Positions 35,553 through 45,216 are shown, counted from the first letter of the stretch. The stretch is 64,000 nt of DNA from an uncultured Shewanella sp. (GCF_947491715.1 NZ_CANLKR010000007.1:80704-144703), one strand, 5' to 3'. Translations and numbers: made by a program. Notes: generated from the letters alone by a model not told the origin.

Positions 35553-35972
35553 ATGGAACCCATACTCACCGCAGAAATTGAACAAGTCATTCCCTTTCAT
35601 GACGTTGATTCCATGGGGATCACTTGGCACGGAAATTATTTGCGCTATTTTGAAATTGCTCGCTGTGCATTACTCGATAAAATTGACTACGGCTATCGTG
35701 AAATGCTGCATTCAGGCTATAGCTGGCCCATTATTGATACACAAATAAAATACGTGCAATCGAGCACATTTGACCAAAAAATAAAAGTCATTGCCGCATT
35801 GGTTGAATGGGAGAACCGTATCAAGATTAACTATAAGGTCATTGACGCCAATACCGGAAAGCGGATCACTAAGGGGTATACTATTCAAGCCGCTGTTGAT
35901 ATGAACACACAAGAACTGTGTTTCGTGACACCTGACGTTTTCCAACATAAAATAAAACGATTAATCCCTTAA
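35553..35972 (+). CDS. apeK: Hotdog thioesterase (4HBT/YbgC-like)
   Basis: A 139-residue 4-hydroxybenzoyl-CoA-thioesterase-fold protein with the catalytic Asp in HDVDSMGITWHGNYLRYFE (Asp about 17 or 19). In APE clusters it occupies the position of ApeK and probably hydrolyses or edits acyl-ACP intermediates. AGGAATAACA precedes ATG 35553. It lies 77 bp after the lyase gene, one of the few wider gaps of the cluster, and 63 bp before the LolA-like gene. Confidence 0.88.
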   Translation: MEPILTAEIEQVIPFHDVDSMGITWHGNYLRYFEIARCALLDKIDYGYREMLHSGYSWPIIDTQIKYVQSSTFDQKIKVIAALVEWENRIKINYKVIDANTGKRITKGYTIQAAVDMNTQELCFVTPDVFQHKIKRLIP

Positions 35973-36035
35973 GCGTACTGTGTATTCAGTGAATTAGCGG
36001 ATTAAACCTTTGCCTCTTATTACGTGGTTATCAAA

Positions 36036-36737
36036 ATGAAAAGTCTTACTTTTATTCGAGTATGCTATTTTTTAATACTGAGTTTTTTTCCTTCACTCTT
36101 ATTCGCGAATACTAGTGCCTATGATGATACTTTGTTCTCACACCCAGCCACCGAATCAACCCTAAAGGCATTGAGCTCCCAATTACATTTTGGCTCCTCT
36201 GCCAGTGGCGATTTTACCCAATACCGTCAGCTTAAGGTGTTGAAAAAGCCACTCGTCAGCCATGGGCATTTTCTCTTTGATCAACATAGAGGGCTTGTAT
36301 GGCAACAATTACGTCCCTTTAAATCCAGCCTTATTTTAAAAGATAAGCAGCTTATTCAAGTTAATAGCCAGGGCCACATTCAAATTCAAGATGCCGGAAA
36401 TATTCCCGCTGCTTCGGCATTGGAAAATATAATGCCTAGCTTATTAAACGCCATGTTAACTGGCGATATCAAGCAACTGGAACAAGACTTCTCCATTTCA
36501 TTTTTACAAGCAAAAAAACAATGGCAATTAGGCCTCATTCCAAAAGATCCCCTTGTCGCTAAGATATTGCCAAAAATGATCATCGAAGGGCAAACAAGTA
36601 TTAACCAATTAGTTTTATTTAGCCCTAATGGTGATAGCAGCAAAATAGTCTTCAGTCATATTCAAAATCGCCCCCTCACCATGGCTGAGCTCAATGCCTT
36701 CAATCCTGACACAAAAAAAAGTAAACAAACTAATTAG
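36036..36737 (+). CDS. LolA-like outer-membrane lipoprotein carrier protein
   Basis: A 233-residue periplasmic protein with a signal peptide (MKSLTFIRVCYFLILSFFPS, cleaved after LLFA). The mature part has the LolA-type beta layout: SASGDFTQYRQLKVLKKPLV, then SHGHFLFDQHRGLVWQQ. LolA carries lipoproteins across the periplasm; APE homologues (position of apeL) are believed to carry the lipidated pigment to the outer membrane. ATG 36036 is chosen because it starts the signal peptide; a GTG four codons upstream is possible. Two bases separate it from the exporter gene. Confidence 0.88.
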   Translation: MKSLTFIRVCYFLILSFFPSLLFANTSAYDDTLFSHPATESTLKALSSQLHFGSSASGDFTQYRQLKVLKKPLVSHGHFLFDQHRGLVWQQLRPFKSSLILKDKQLIQVNSQGHIQIQDAGNIPAASALENIMPSLLNAMLTGDIKQLEQDFSISFLQAKKQWQLGLIPKDPLVAKILPKMIIEGQTSINQLVLFSPNGDSSKIVFSHIQNRPLTMAELNAFNPDTKKSKQTN

Positions 36738-36739
36738 CT

Positions 36740-39151
36740 ATGATGAAATATATTGCCCATAAGATAAGCAGTATCAAACCAAGCATAGGCTTTTTATGTT
36801 GGCTATTGATCATTATTACCGTCAGTTTAACTGGGGTAAATGTCTGGCAGAATGGCGCTAAAATACAAACGAATATTTTAGCCATGCTGCCTAAAGTCAA
36901 GGAAGATCCCCTCACGAGCCACGCATTATCTCGAGTTGAAAATCAATTAGCCAACCGCGTTTATATTGCCCTCATTGCTAGCAATGAAACCCAAGCAATT
37001 GCTGCCGCTAACACCTTTATGCAGCAATTAAAAACAAGCAAACCGCAGACTTTTGATGACATTCAAAGTGCCGATCTCAATCAAGGGGAAGCATTGAGCC
37101 GATATTATTTCCCCTATCGTTTTCATCTTCTTACCCACAAACAAACCCAAGCCTTATCAGAAGCCCAATTACCTGCAATGATAACAAAGGTTCAGCAGCA
37201 GCTATATAGTGCTTTTGGTTTTGCAAACAGTGAGTTATTAAGCCAAGATCCGCTATTGCTCTACCCCAGTAACATCATGGCCATGGCGCCCAAAAATCAA
37301 TTACAGGTTCGACAAGGCATCTTACTCCATAAACAAGCTAATGGTGTGGCCGCCATTGTCATGGCAAAAGGCTTAGGTAGCGCTTTTAGTCCCAATGCAC
37401 AACAAGCTCAACTCACGAGCTTGAAAAATGCCTTCTCAGCCACCAGCCAAAAATACAAAAACATTAAAATCATCAAAGCGGGCGCGGTCTTTCATGCCGC
37501 TGCGGCGACCAGTAATGCTAAAAAAGAAGTCTCAACCATTGGACTCATTTCACTCATTGGCGTCATTGGACTCGTGCTACTGGCTTTTCGTTCTATTATG
37601 CCTCTCACTATCGCCTTGTTAACACTATCAACAGGCTTTTTATTTGCCTTGGTGGGCACACTACTTGTGTTTCATCAAATTCATTTACTCACTTTGGTCT
37701 TTGGTACCAGTCTCATTGGTATTGCCATTGATTACAGCTTTCATTTTTATTGCGAACGATTGCAACGCCCTAAGTTATCAACTTCACACATTATCGAACA
37801 CATCTTTCCCGCCATTAGTCTCGCGCTTATCACCAGTGTGCTCGCCTACCTCAGTATGGGCTTTGCCCCCTTTCCGGGCATGCAACAGGTGGCTATATTT
37901 TGCGCTTCTGGTTTGATAGGTGCTTATATCACATTAATTTTAGCATACCCATTATTAGCACAATCTCCCTTACCTGAATCACGCACCCCCTTGCAGATCG
38001 CTAACCAATACCAAACTCGATTGACTCAAATCTGCCAAGTGATCTCAGCGAAGCAAATAAAGTTACTCGCCAGCCTAATGGTTATTTTCTGTGGCTTAGG
38101 ACTATTACAACTAAAGAGTAATGATGATATTCGCCAGCTGCAACAAAGCCCTGAGCATATCACTCAAGAAGAAAATCAAGTGCGAAGCATACTCAGTGGC
38201 GGCACAGATAATCAGTTTCTATTAGTTCGAGGTGACACAGAGCAGGCACTACTCCAGCAACTTGAAAAGCTCTCCCCTTACCTTCAGCAAGCAATATCAT
38301 TAGGCTATCTGGGAAATGCTTTCAGTCTCAGTGCTTATTTACCAAGCCATCAAAAACAAAATAGAAACTACCAACTTCAAGCCAAAATTTATGGGCAGTC
38401 ACTCACAAAAACATTAAATATGATAGGTTTAGATGAAACACTAGCACCTAAGCTGCAATCGGCTTATGATTCTGCTGAGCACCAATACATAGAACCCGAT
38501 GATTTTTTAACAAGCCCAGCTGGAAAGGCCTTCGCGCCTTTGTGGTTAAATCCCAATGCAGTCACTGACAGCTCAAATAGCACTGATAAATATGGTGCCA
38601 TTGTACTCTTAGGCGGCATTCATAATTTACCCGCTTTGAATCAATTGCTTCTCCCCCTTACTCAGCATAATGGCGCTGTCAAACTGGTCGATAAAGTCGC
38701 CGATATCTCACACATCATGGGCCAATACAGGCAGCTCACCTTAGGTTTATTAGTCATTGCTTTACTGCTTGCTGCGGGTATTTTTTCCATACGTTTTCAT
38801 TTCAAACTCGCCCTCATCATAGTTGCTGTACCCGCAGTCGCGACGCTTTTCACTCTCGCCATTTTAGGCATATTCGGCAGTGCATTAACGCTATTTCATG
38901 CTTTAGCGCTGATCCTTGTCTTTGGTATTGGTGTCGATTACAGCTTATTTTTTGCCGAAGCAAAAAAAGATAGTACGGGGGTCATGATGGCAGTATTCTT
39001 ATCCGCTTGTTCCACATTATTAGCCTTTGGATTACTCGCTTTTAGTGATACTCCCGCTATTCATGCATTTGGCCTAACGCTCTTATTAGGTATTGGCTGC
39101 ACTTTTTTACTATCACCTTTCATACATATTGTCACACAGAGTAAATCTTAA
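36740..39151 (+). CDS. MMPL/RND-type exporter of the APE cluster
   Basis: An 803-residue inner-membrane exporter with twelve predicted helices in two six-helix halves, each with a large periplasmic loop after its first helix. Conserved are FGTSLIGIAIDYSFHFYCER in the first half and VFGIGVDYSLFFAEAKKDS in the second, the proton-relay helix of MMPL/RND proteins. In APE clusters (position of apeM) it is the presumed pump or flippase for the lipid-linked pigment. The start lies 2 bp after the LolA-like gene and the stop overlaps the next start (TAATG). Confidence 0.93.
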   Translation: MMKYIAHKISSIKPSIGFLCWLLIIITVSLTGVNVWQNGAKIQTNILAMLPKVKEDPLTSHALSRVENQLANRVYIALIASNETQAIAAANTFMQQLKTSKPQTFDDIQSADLNQGEALSRYYFPYRFHLLTHKQTQALSEAQLPAMITKVQQQLYSAFGFANSELLSQDPLLLYPSNIMAMAPKNQLQVRQGILLHKQANGVAAIVMAKGLGSAFSPNAQQAQLTSLKNAFSATSQKYKNIKIIKAGAVFHAAAATSNAKKEVSTIGLISLIGVIGLVLLAFRSIMPLTIALLTLSTGFLFALVGTLLVFHQIHLLTLVFGTSLIGIAIDYSFHFYCERLQRPKLSTSHIIEHIFPAISLALITSVLAYLSMGFAPFPGMQQVAIFCASGLIGAYITLILAYPLLAQSPLPESRTPLQIANQYQTRLTQICQVISAKQIKLLASLMVIFCGLGLLQLKSNDDIRQLQQSPEHITQEENQVRSILSGGTDNQFLLVRGDTEQALLQQLEKLSPYLQQAISLGYLGNAFSLSAYLPSHQKQNRNYQLQAKIYGQSLTKTLNMIGLDETLAPKLQSAYDSAEHQYIEPDDFLTSPAGKAFAPLWLNPNAVTDSSNSTDKYGAIVLLGGIHNLPALNQLLLPLTQHNGAVKLVDKVADISHIMGQYRQLTLGLLVIALLLAAGIFSIRFHFKLALIIVAVPAVATLFTLAILGIFGSALTLFHALALILVFGIGVDYSLFFAEAKKDSTGVMMAVFLSACSTLLAFGLLAFSDTPAIHAFGLTLLLGIGCTFLLSPFIHIVTQSKS

Positions 39152-40464
39152 TGTCGTTAGCATTCTCCTCTCAATCTATACCCGCAGACTTAGATGTCAT
39201 TATTATCGGCGCAGGCCCCTCTGGCTGCATTGCTGCCAGCTTATTACATCAACAAGGCAAAAAAGTCTTAGTCTTAGAGAAACAATTCTTTCCTCGGTTT
39301 TCCATTGGCGAAAGCCTATTACCTTGCTGTATGCAAATTATTGAGGAAGCCAACATGCTAGATGCCGTTAACAATGCAGGATTTCAATTTAAAAATGGTG
39401 CTGCTTTTCAGTATGGTGAACATTACACCAGGTTTGACTTTAACGATAAATACACGCCAGGTCCCGGTACCACATTTCAAGTTGAACGGGCAAAATTTGA
39501 TAAATTATTAGCCGATACCGCACAAAAGCAAGGCGTTGATATTCGCTTTGGCCAAACAGTCGAACACATTGATTTAACTGCCGCCCCTTGTTTACAAGTC
39601 CATGATGAAAATAATGGATCCTATAAAGTCAGTGCCAAATACATTTTAGACGCCAGTGGTTTTGGTCGTGTGTTACCTAAACTATTAGCGCTAGAACAAC
39701 CCTCAAATTTACCCACACGCAGCGCTATTTTTACCCATATTAAAGATAACATTCACGATGCTCACTTTGACCGCAATAAGATTTTAATCAGTGTTAATCC
39801 ACATGATCCGAGTATTTGGTATTGGCTGATCCCTTTCTCCAATGGCCACTGCTCAGTTGGCGTCGTAGGAGAGCCTGAAAAGCTCATGACCCAAGGTCAT
39901 GATTTAAAAACACGACTACAATCTATGATCGCCCAAGAGCCGAGCTTGGACAGGTTATTAACCAATGCTAGCATCATCAATGAGTGTCGTGAGTTAAAAG
40001 GGTATTCCGCCAATGTCACAACATTAGCAACGAACAAATTTGCCTTATTAGGTAATGCAGGAGAATTTCTCGATCCTGTCTTTTCATCTGGGGTCACTAT
40101 TGCAATGCAATCAGCATCCCTAGCCGTCAAATCACTCATTAAACAACTTAATGGCGATACCGTTGACTGGGATCTGGACTACAGCGCGCCCCTCATGCAA
40201 GGGGTCGATACGTTCCGTACTTATGTACAAGCATGGTACGATACTCGTTTTCAACAAGTGATTTTTCATCAAGAAAGTAACCCTAAAATCAAGAGCATGA
40301 TTTGCTCTATTCTTGCTGGGTATGCTTGGGATACAAGTAATCCCTACGTCAATCAGCCAGATAGACGGCTTAATACACTCGTGGAACTCTGCCCGCCTAT
40401 CACCCCTTACTCATTTTCAGCACAAAAAACGACAGCTTGTACGTTAGAGCCACTCAGCAACTGA
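39151..40464 (+). CDS. Halogenase-like FAD-dependent oxidoreductase
   Basis: A 437-residue flavoprotein. The Rossmann motif DVIIIGAGPSGCIAAS (15-30) is followed by FPRFSIGESLLP (47-58), the conserved opening of flavin-dependent phenol/pyrrole halogenases. Two halogenase marks are present: WYWLIP (223-228, matching WxWxIP) and a lysine in GFQFKNGAAF (Lys81) at the place of the catalytic lysine. GNAGEFLDPVFSSG binds flavin near the C-terminus. It may halogenate the aryl ring, as in brominated xanthomonadins and chlorinated flexirubins, or may be a non-halogenating relative. No flavin reductase gene is nearby. Coupled to the exporter gene by TAATG. Confidence 0.85.
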   Translation: MSLAFSSQSIPADLDVIIIGAGPSGCIAASLLHQQGKKVLVLEKQFFPRFSIGESLLPCCMQIIEEANMLDAVNNAGFQFKNGAAFQYGEHYTRFDFNDKYTPGPGTTFQVERAKFDKLLADTAQKQGVDIRFGQTVEHIDLTAAPCLQVHDENNGSYKVSAKYILDASGFGRVLPKLLALEQPSNLPTRSAIFTHIKDNIHDAHFDRNKILISVNPHDPSIWYWLIPFSNGHCSVGVVGEPEKLMTQGHDLKTRLQSMIAQEPSLDRLLTNASIINECRELKGYSANVTTLATNKFALLGNAGEFLDPVFSSGVTIAMQSASLAVKSLIKQLNGDTVDWDLDYSAPLMQGVDTFRTYVQAWYDTRFQQVIFHQESNPKIKSMICSILAGYAWDTSNPYVNQPDRRLNTLVELCPPITPYSFSAQKTTACTLEPLSN

Positions 40465-40509
40465 TTAACGGATCCAATGTTTTTAACATCTTACTATTAT
40501 GGGGTCGCT

Positions 40510-41220
40510 ATGGGACAACTAGAGGAAATGAAGATTCAAAGCCCAAAATGGCTTTCTTCGTTTAACGCCATACGAATATGCGTGATCCTTTCAGGTTTAC
40601 TGCTATTATCCGCTTGTAGCCAGTCATTCACACGGCAAACCTGTGTCTCTTTGCCTCAAGATAGCCGCTATTGTTTAGCCCCTTTGCTCAACCAAACTCA
40701 CAGTATGACCCAAAAAATCACTATTCAAGTTGGCACACAGCAACATGAGTTAATGGGACAAATGGATATGAGTCCAAACAATCTCACATTAGTCGGTGTG
40801 GCACCATTAGGACAAGCTTTGTTCACCTTAAATTACGATGGTCACACTCTTCACAGTGAACAAAGCATACTCTTAGGTAAACAATTTAGGGCTGAATATT
40901 TAATGGCCATGCTGCAGCTTATTTATTGGCCCCAATCAGAGGTGGATCACTACTTGCAAAATGCCCAATTAAGAACAGTCAATAAAGCCACTCGATTTTG
41001 CACGAGTAACAAACCCTTTTCACAAGATAAATCAACTGATTGCAATAAGGAAATGCAATGTGATGCAGTACTGTGTAAAGCGTTATATAATACTCAGGCA
41101 GGAGCGACTGAAGTGCCAATATTACTGATCCAGTACAGTCAACTTTCTCCTTGGAATGCAAGTGTTACATTGAGTATACCAACGGCTGAATTCACATTAA
41201 CGCTCACGCCAATAACATAA
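40510..41220 (+). CDS. DUF3261 lipoprotein (APE cluster)
   Basis: About 236 residues with a lipoprotein signal: a basic N-terminus, hydrophobic core ICVILSGLL, and lipobox LLSAC (Cys about 36). The mature part is a DUF3261 domain (LVGVAPLGQALFTLNYDG, then EQSILLGKQFRAEYLMAMLQL and YWP). DUF3261 lipoproteins are constant members of APE clusters (position of apeN), presumably outer-membrane partners of the pigment transfer. Three in-frame starts exist (40477, 40510, 40528); 40510 follows GGGG at fair distance. It carries an unusual Cys-rich insert (CTSNKPF to QCDAVLCK) that may be disulfide-bonded. Confidence 0.85.
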   Translation: MGQLEEMKIQSPKWLSSFNAIRICVILSGLLLLSACSQSFTRQTCVSLPQDSRYCLAPLLNQTHSMTQKITIQVGTQQHELMGQMDMSPNNLTLVGVAPLGQALFTLNYDGHTLHSEQSILLGKQFRAEYLMAMLQLIYWPQSEVDHYLQNAQLRTVNKATRFCTSNKPFSQDKSTDCNKEMQCDAVLCKALYNTQAGATEVPILLIQYSQLSPWNASVTLSIPTAEFTLTLTPIT

Positions 41221-41286
41221 ACACATTGCTAGGTAATTTAGGCATATCTGGCAGTGATCTTATCGATAAGCTGACCTATTGTCAGC

Positions 41287-42534
41287 ATGAAGACGACTAT
41301 GACAAAGATAGCAATAACGCAACTGGGATTGTGCACCCCTTTAGGCCAAACAAAAAAAACAGTATTAGCGCATTTACTTGATGGCAAAAGTGGACTCAAA
41401 CCACAAGAAGACTTGCTCTTTGACAGAAGCGCTATGGTCGGAAAAGTCACGACTATTTTACCGACCATTCCAATGCATCTATCAGATTATCATTCACGAA
41501 ATAATCAAATATTATTGTGTGCTGCAAAACAAATAGAATCAGCCGTTCACCTTGCTAAAAAACAATATGGCCAACACCGGATAGGCGTCGTGTTGGGCAC
41601 CAGCACCTCAGGGATTGACAATGGCGAACAAGCACTCAAATTTTACCAAGAAAAAAATGCCTTTCCAGAAAATTATGACTATGCATTACAAGAATTAGGC
41701 AATACCAGTCAATTCTTGCAAGCGTATTTAGCGTTAACGGGGCCGTGCTACACCATTTCAACGGCTTGCTCCTCAAGTGCTAAAGTCTTTGCGAGTGCAA
41801 GACGCCTGTTAATAGCCGATCTTTGTGACATGGTCATCGTGGGTGGCTCTGACAGCCTTTGCCAATTAACCTTAAATGGATTTGATGCTCTAGAATCTAT
41901 TTCAGATCTGCCTTGTCAACCTTTTAGTGCCAACAGACAAGGCATCAATATCGGCGAAGGCGCGGCGCTTTTTACCCTTGAAAAAAAACCATTCATTCAT
42001 TCATCGAGGGATAAAATACAATTAGCAGGTGTCGGTGAGTCAAGTGATGCACACCATATTTCAGCGCCTCACCCTGAAGGAAGAGGAGCCATTCTCGCTA
42101 TGCAAGCGGCTATTGAAGATGCCAATATTCAAGCGAATCAAATCGATTATGTGAATTTACATGGCACCGCCACTCAAAAAAACGATGCTATGGAAAGTCG
42201 TGCTATCATGGCAGTGTTTCAGCCAGAACTTCCCCAAGTAAGCTCGACTAAGCCTTTAACAGGCCATACATTAGGGGCAGCAGGGGCAATCGAGGCGGCA
42301 TTTTGTTATTTGTTATTATCCGATGAAAATACACAAGGTAGATTACCCCCTCAATTATGGGATGAGCAAGTGGATATGAACAACCCTTCTCTTCCTTTTG
42401 TAGATCAACGTGCGCCCACCCCAAAAAATCTTCGCTATATCATGAGCAATTCTTTTGCGTTTGGTGGCAGCAATGCAAGCTTAATTTTTAGCCGTGAGGA
42501 CAATGCTCGTGAGGAGAATGCAAACCATGATTAA
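41287..42534 (+). CDS. apeO: Beta-ketoacyl-ACP synthase (polyene-extending KS)
   Basis: A 415-residue type II ketosynthase with a complete Cys-His-His triad: Cys161 in STACSSSAKV, His about 291 in HGTATQKNDA, His about 325 in LTGHTLGAAGAIEA. The C-terminal SNSFAFGGSNASLIF is typical. It should condense malonyl-ACP with the growing aryl-polyene chain, paired with the chain-length-factor-like protein encoded by the first gene. The next gene starts inside its last codons, with a GAGGAG ribosome site overlapping the coding end. Symbol by family and position. Confidence 0.92.
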   Translation: MKTTMTKIAITQLGLCTPLGQTKKTVLAHLLDGKSGLKPQEDLLFDRSAMVGKVTTILPTIPMHLSDYHSRNNQILLCAAKQIESAVHLAKKQYGQHRIGVVLGTSTSGIDNGEQALKFYQEKNAFPENYDYALQELGNTSQFLQAYLALTGPCYTISTACSSSAKVFASARRLLIADLCDMVIVGGSDSLCQLTLNGFDALESISDLPCQPFSANRQGINIGEGAALFTLEKKPFIHSSRDKIQLAGVGESSDAHHISAPHPEGRGAILAMQAAIEDANIQANQIDYVNLHGTATQKNDAMESRAIMAVFQPELPQVSSTKPLTGHTLGAAGAIEAAFCYLLLSDENTQGRLPPQLWDEQVDMNNPSLPFVDQRAPTPKNLRYIMSNSFAFGGSNASLIFSREDNAREENANHD

Positions 42535-43036
42535 CTTGAATACGATTCAACGCCATGATGTTACCGATTATCTTCCTCATGATGCCCCAATGATTTTTAT
42601 TGATAAGGTCATCGAATATCAAACTGATATGCTTGTATCAGAAATTACCATCACCCCTCAAAGTCCTTATTTTGATGCCTCAATAGCGGGGGTGCCCAAT
42701 TATGTTGGCATTGAGTATATGGCCCAAACTATAGCAGCGCTAGCGGGCATTGAAGCCAAGGAACGTGATGATATTATTCGTATTGGTTTTTTATTAGGCA
42801 GCCGAAAGTTACAACTGCATACCCCACTCTACCGATTAGGGAAAAGCTACCAAACTCACGTTGCACGGCTTTATCAGGAAGACACTGGGCTAGCGGTATT
42901 TGAATGCAAAATTATCGACAAAGATAACATTATTGCCGAGGCGAATATCAACGTGTTTCAACCTCAAGATCCACAAGATGCCACCCCAGATCACTCTCCA
43001 AATAATGCACAAGATAGTCAGGAAACCGCAAAATGA
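42527..43036 (+). CDS. apeP: FabA/hotdog dehydratase, second subunit
   Basis: A 169-residue hotdog dehydratase. DYLPHDAPMIFIDKVIEY and GVPNYVGIEYMAQTIAALAG resemble the FabA/FabZ helix that holds the catalytic acid; the usual catalytic His region is partly replaced, as expected for a heterodimer partner. It probably works with the small dehydratase encoded at 31779-32150. ATG 42527 is 10 nt after GAGGAG and overlaps the KS stop by 8 bp (ATGATTAA), the same junction type seen elsewhere in the cluster. A Gln/Asp-rich tail (about 150-169) is not part of the fold. Overlaps the reductase gene by ATGA. Confidence 0.88.
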   Translation: MINLNTIQRHDVTDYLPHDAPMIFIDKVIEYQTDMLVSEITITPQSPYFDASIAGVPNYVGIEYMAQTIAALAGIEAKERDDIIRIGFLLGSRKLQLHTPLYRLGKSYQTHVARLYQEDTGLAVFECKIIDKDNIIAEANINVFQPQDPQDATPDHSPNNAQDSQETAK

Positions 43037-43758
43037 AGCAACGCGTATTAATCACAGGATCAAGCCGAGGAATAGGCAAAGCCATCGCACTGAAATTAGC
43101 AACTCAAGGCTATGATATCGCTCTACATTTTCATAGCAATCATCAGGCCGCTAATGCCACGACCACGGAACTTGAAACTTTAGGGGCTCAAGTCACTTGT
43201 TTACAATTTGACATCAGTGATCGCGATGCAGCAAAACAAGCCATTGAAGCCGATATAAGCTCTCATGGCGCTTACTACGGCGTTATTCTTAATGCGGGAA
43301 TTGCACGTGACACGGCTTTTCCAGCTATGACTGAAAGTGAATGGGACAGTGTGATCCACACTAATCTAGATGGTTTTTATAATGTGATCCATCCTTGTAC
43401 TATGCCTATGATCCAAACACGAAAAGGCGGTCGTATTATCACACTAGCATCAGTCTCAGGCATTGCTGGTAATCGAGGACAAGTAAACTACAGTGCCTCA
43501 AAAGCGGGGATCATAGGTGCAACTAAAGCCTTGTCTTTAGAACTCGCTAAACGAAAAATCACCGTGAATTGCATTGCCCCCGGCCTGATTGAAACCGATA
43601 TGGTGAGCGATTTCTCCGATGATTTAGTTAAAGAAATTGTTCCAATGAGGCGCATGGGAAAACCATCAGAAATTGCGGGCTTAGCACAATTTTTACTGTC
43701 CGATGATGCCGCCTACATTACTAGACAAGTCATTTCTGTTAATGGAGGTATGATTTAA
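43033..43758 (+). CDS. apeQ: 3-ketoacyl-ACP reductase (FabG-like)
   Basis: A 241-residue short-chain dehydrogenase. NADPH site TGSSRGIGKAIA, NAGIA strand (NAGIARDT), catalytic Ser in TLASVSGIAGNRG, YSASKAG with Tyr and Lys, then PGLIETDM. It reduces the 3-keto group made by the ketosynthases to the hydroxy intermediate that the dehydratases convert to a double bond. ATGA overlap with the upstream gene; 1 bp to the next. Equivalent to ApeQ. Confidence 0.93.
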   Translation: MKQRVLITGSSRGIGKAIALKLATQGYDIALHFHSNHQAANATTTELETLGAQVTCLQFDISDRDAAKQAIEADISSHGAYYGVILNAGIARDTAFPAMTESEWDSVIHTNLDGFYNVIHPCTMPMIQTRKGGRIITLASVSGIAGNRGQVNYSASKAGIIGATKALSLELAKRKITVNCIAPGLIETDMVSDFSDDLVKEIVPMRRMGKPSEIAGLAQFLLSDDAAYITRQVISVNGGMI

Positions 43759-43759
43759 T

Positions 43760-45073
43760 ATGGACACACATACAGAATCAGGCAGAGAAGCACATGACAC
43801 GCTCAGCTCCCCTCAAACGCTCAGCCCAGTGACACCTTCACCCCATCGTCGCGTTGTGATCACTGGCATGGCAGGGATATCGTCATTAGGACAGAACTGG
43901 AATACCATCGCCACGAACTTAAAAAAGAAACAAAATTGCATTGTTAAAATGGATGAATGGGATAAATTTGATGGCCTACATACCCGTTTAGCTGGCCCTG
44001 TCACTGACTTTGAAGTGCCAAAGCACTACTCGCGTAAAAAAATTCGCTCTATGGGTCGAGTATCACTCATGGCCACGAGAGCCAGTGAACTGGCGTTAAT
44101 TGATGCAAACCTATTGGACGATCCCGTCATTACATCAGGACAAATGGGCGTTGCCTATGGCTCATCAACAGGCAGTACCGATCCCTTACTCGGCTTCAGC
44201 AAAATGCTTGATACCGGTGATATGTCGGGTGTCACCGCCACTAGCTACATTCGCATGATGGCGCATACCACAGCCGTTAATTTAGGCGTTTACTTTGGCC
44301 TTAAAGGCCGTATTCATACCACAAGTAGCGCCTGTACCTCGGGGAGCCAAGGCATTGGTTATGCCTATGAAGCCATAAAATATGGCCAACAAACCCTGAT
44401 GCTTGCCGGTGGTGCAGAAGAATTGTGTCCAACCGAAGCGGTTGTCTTTGACACCCTTTTTGCCACCAGCACAAAAAATGATGCGCCTAACACCACACCC
44501 AGTCCTTTTGATCAGCATCGTGATGGTTTAGTCATAGGTGAAGGGGCTTGTACGCTCATTTTAGAAGAACTGGAACACGCTCAGAATCGCGGCGCGAAAA
44601 TTTATGCTGAACTGGTGGGCTTTGGCACTAACTCAGACGGGCAGCATGTCACTCAACCCAATAGTGATACCATGGAAACGGCCATACGCTTAGCCATAAA
44701 AGATGCTCAACTCACTCCCAATGCCATTGGATACGTCAACGCTCATGGCACTGCCACAGAGCGAGGCGATATTGCCGAGACTCAGGCGACACAAGCTGTT
44801 TTTGGAGAAACACAAGCCATTTCATCACTGAAAAGTTATACCGGTCATACATTAGGTGCTTGTGGTGCTTTGGAATCTTGGCTGAGTATTGAAATGATGA
44901 ATGAAGGCTGGTTTGCACCTACGCTTAACTTAACCCAGATTGATCCCGCTTGCGGCGATTTAGATTACATTAAAGATGATATTCGCTTTATCGACACCGA
45001 CTATGTCATGAGTAACAATTTTGCCTTTGGCGGCATTAATACGTCGCTGATTTTCAAAAAATGGCACGATTAA
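43760..45073 (+). CDS. apeR: Beta-ketoacyl-ACP synthase (second KS)
   Basis: A 437-residue ketosynthase with Cys192 in SSACTSGSQG and the histidines of NAHGTATERGD and KSYTGHTLGACGA, followed by SNNFAFGGINTSLIF. It has a 30-residue polar N-terminal extension (HTESGREAHDTLSSPQTLSP). It differs in the TSGSQG context from the KS encoded at 41287 and is therefore thought to make a different condensation, such as the first one or one feeding fatty acyl groups, as proposed for ApeR. GGAGG stands upstream inside the reductase gene end. Last gene of the APE run, followed by a terminator. Confidence 0.92.
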   Translation: MDTHTESGREAHDTLSSPQTLSPVTPSPHRRVVITGMAGISSLGQNWNTIATNLKKKQNCIVKMDEWDKFDGLHTRLAGPVTDFEVPKHYSRKKIRSMGRVSLMATRASELALIDANLLDDPVITSGQMGVAYGSSTGSTDPLLGFSKMLDTGDMSGVTATSYIRMMAHTTAVNLGVYFGLKGRIHTTSSACTSGSQGIGYAYEAIKYGQQTLMLAGGAEELCPTEAVVFDTLFATSTKNDAPNTTPSPFDQHRDGLVIGEGACTLILEELEHAQNRGAKIYAELVGFGTNSDGQHVTQPNSDTMETAIRLAIKDAQLTPNAIGYVNAHGTATERGDIAETQATQAVFGETQAISSLKSYTGHTLGACGALESWLSIEMMNEGWFAPTLNLTQIDPACGDLDYIKDDIRFIDTDYVMSNNFAFGGINTSLIFKKWHD

Positions 45074-45180
45074 TAAACATCAATGACAAGAAAACACTAA
45101 ACATGCAATAAAACAGAGTAAAAAGTCATATGCAGTGCTGTTTAATTTAAATAAAAAGAGAAAATACAAACCATTACAAA

Positions 45181-45216
45181 ATAGCAAAAAAAGCGATCTT
45201 TGATTTTTTTTGCTAT
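45181..45216 (+). terminator. Terminator of the APE operon
   Basis: ATAGCAAAAAAA (45181-45192) pairs with TTTTTTTGCTAT (45205-45216), giving a 12-bp stem with U run, 108 bp after the last ketosynthase stop. Confidence 0.65.
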
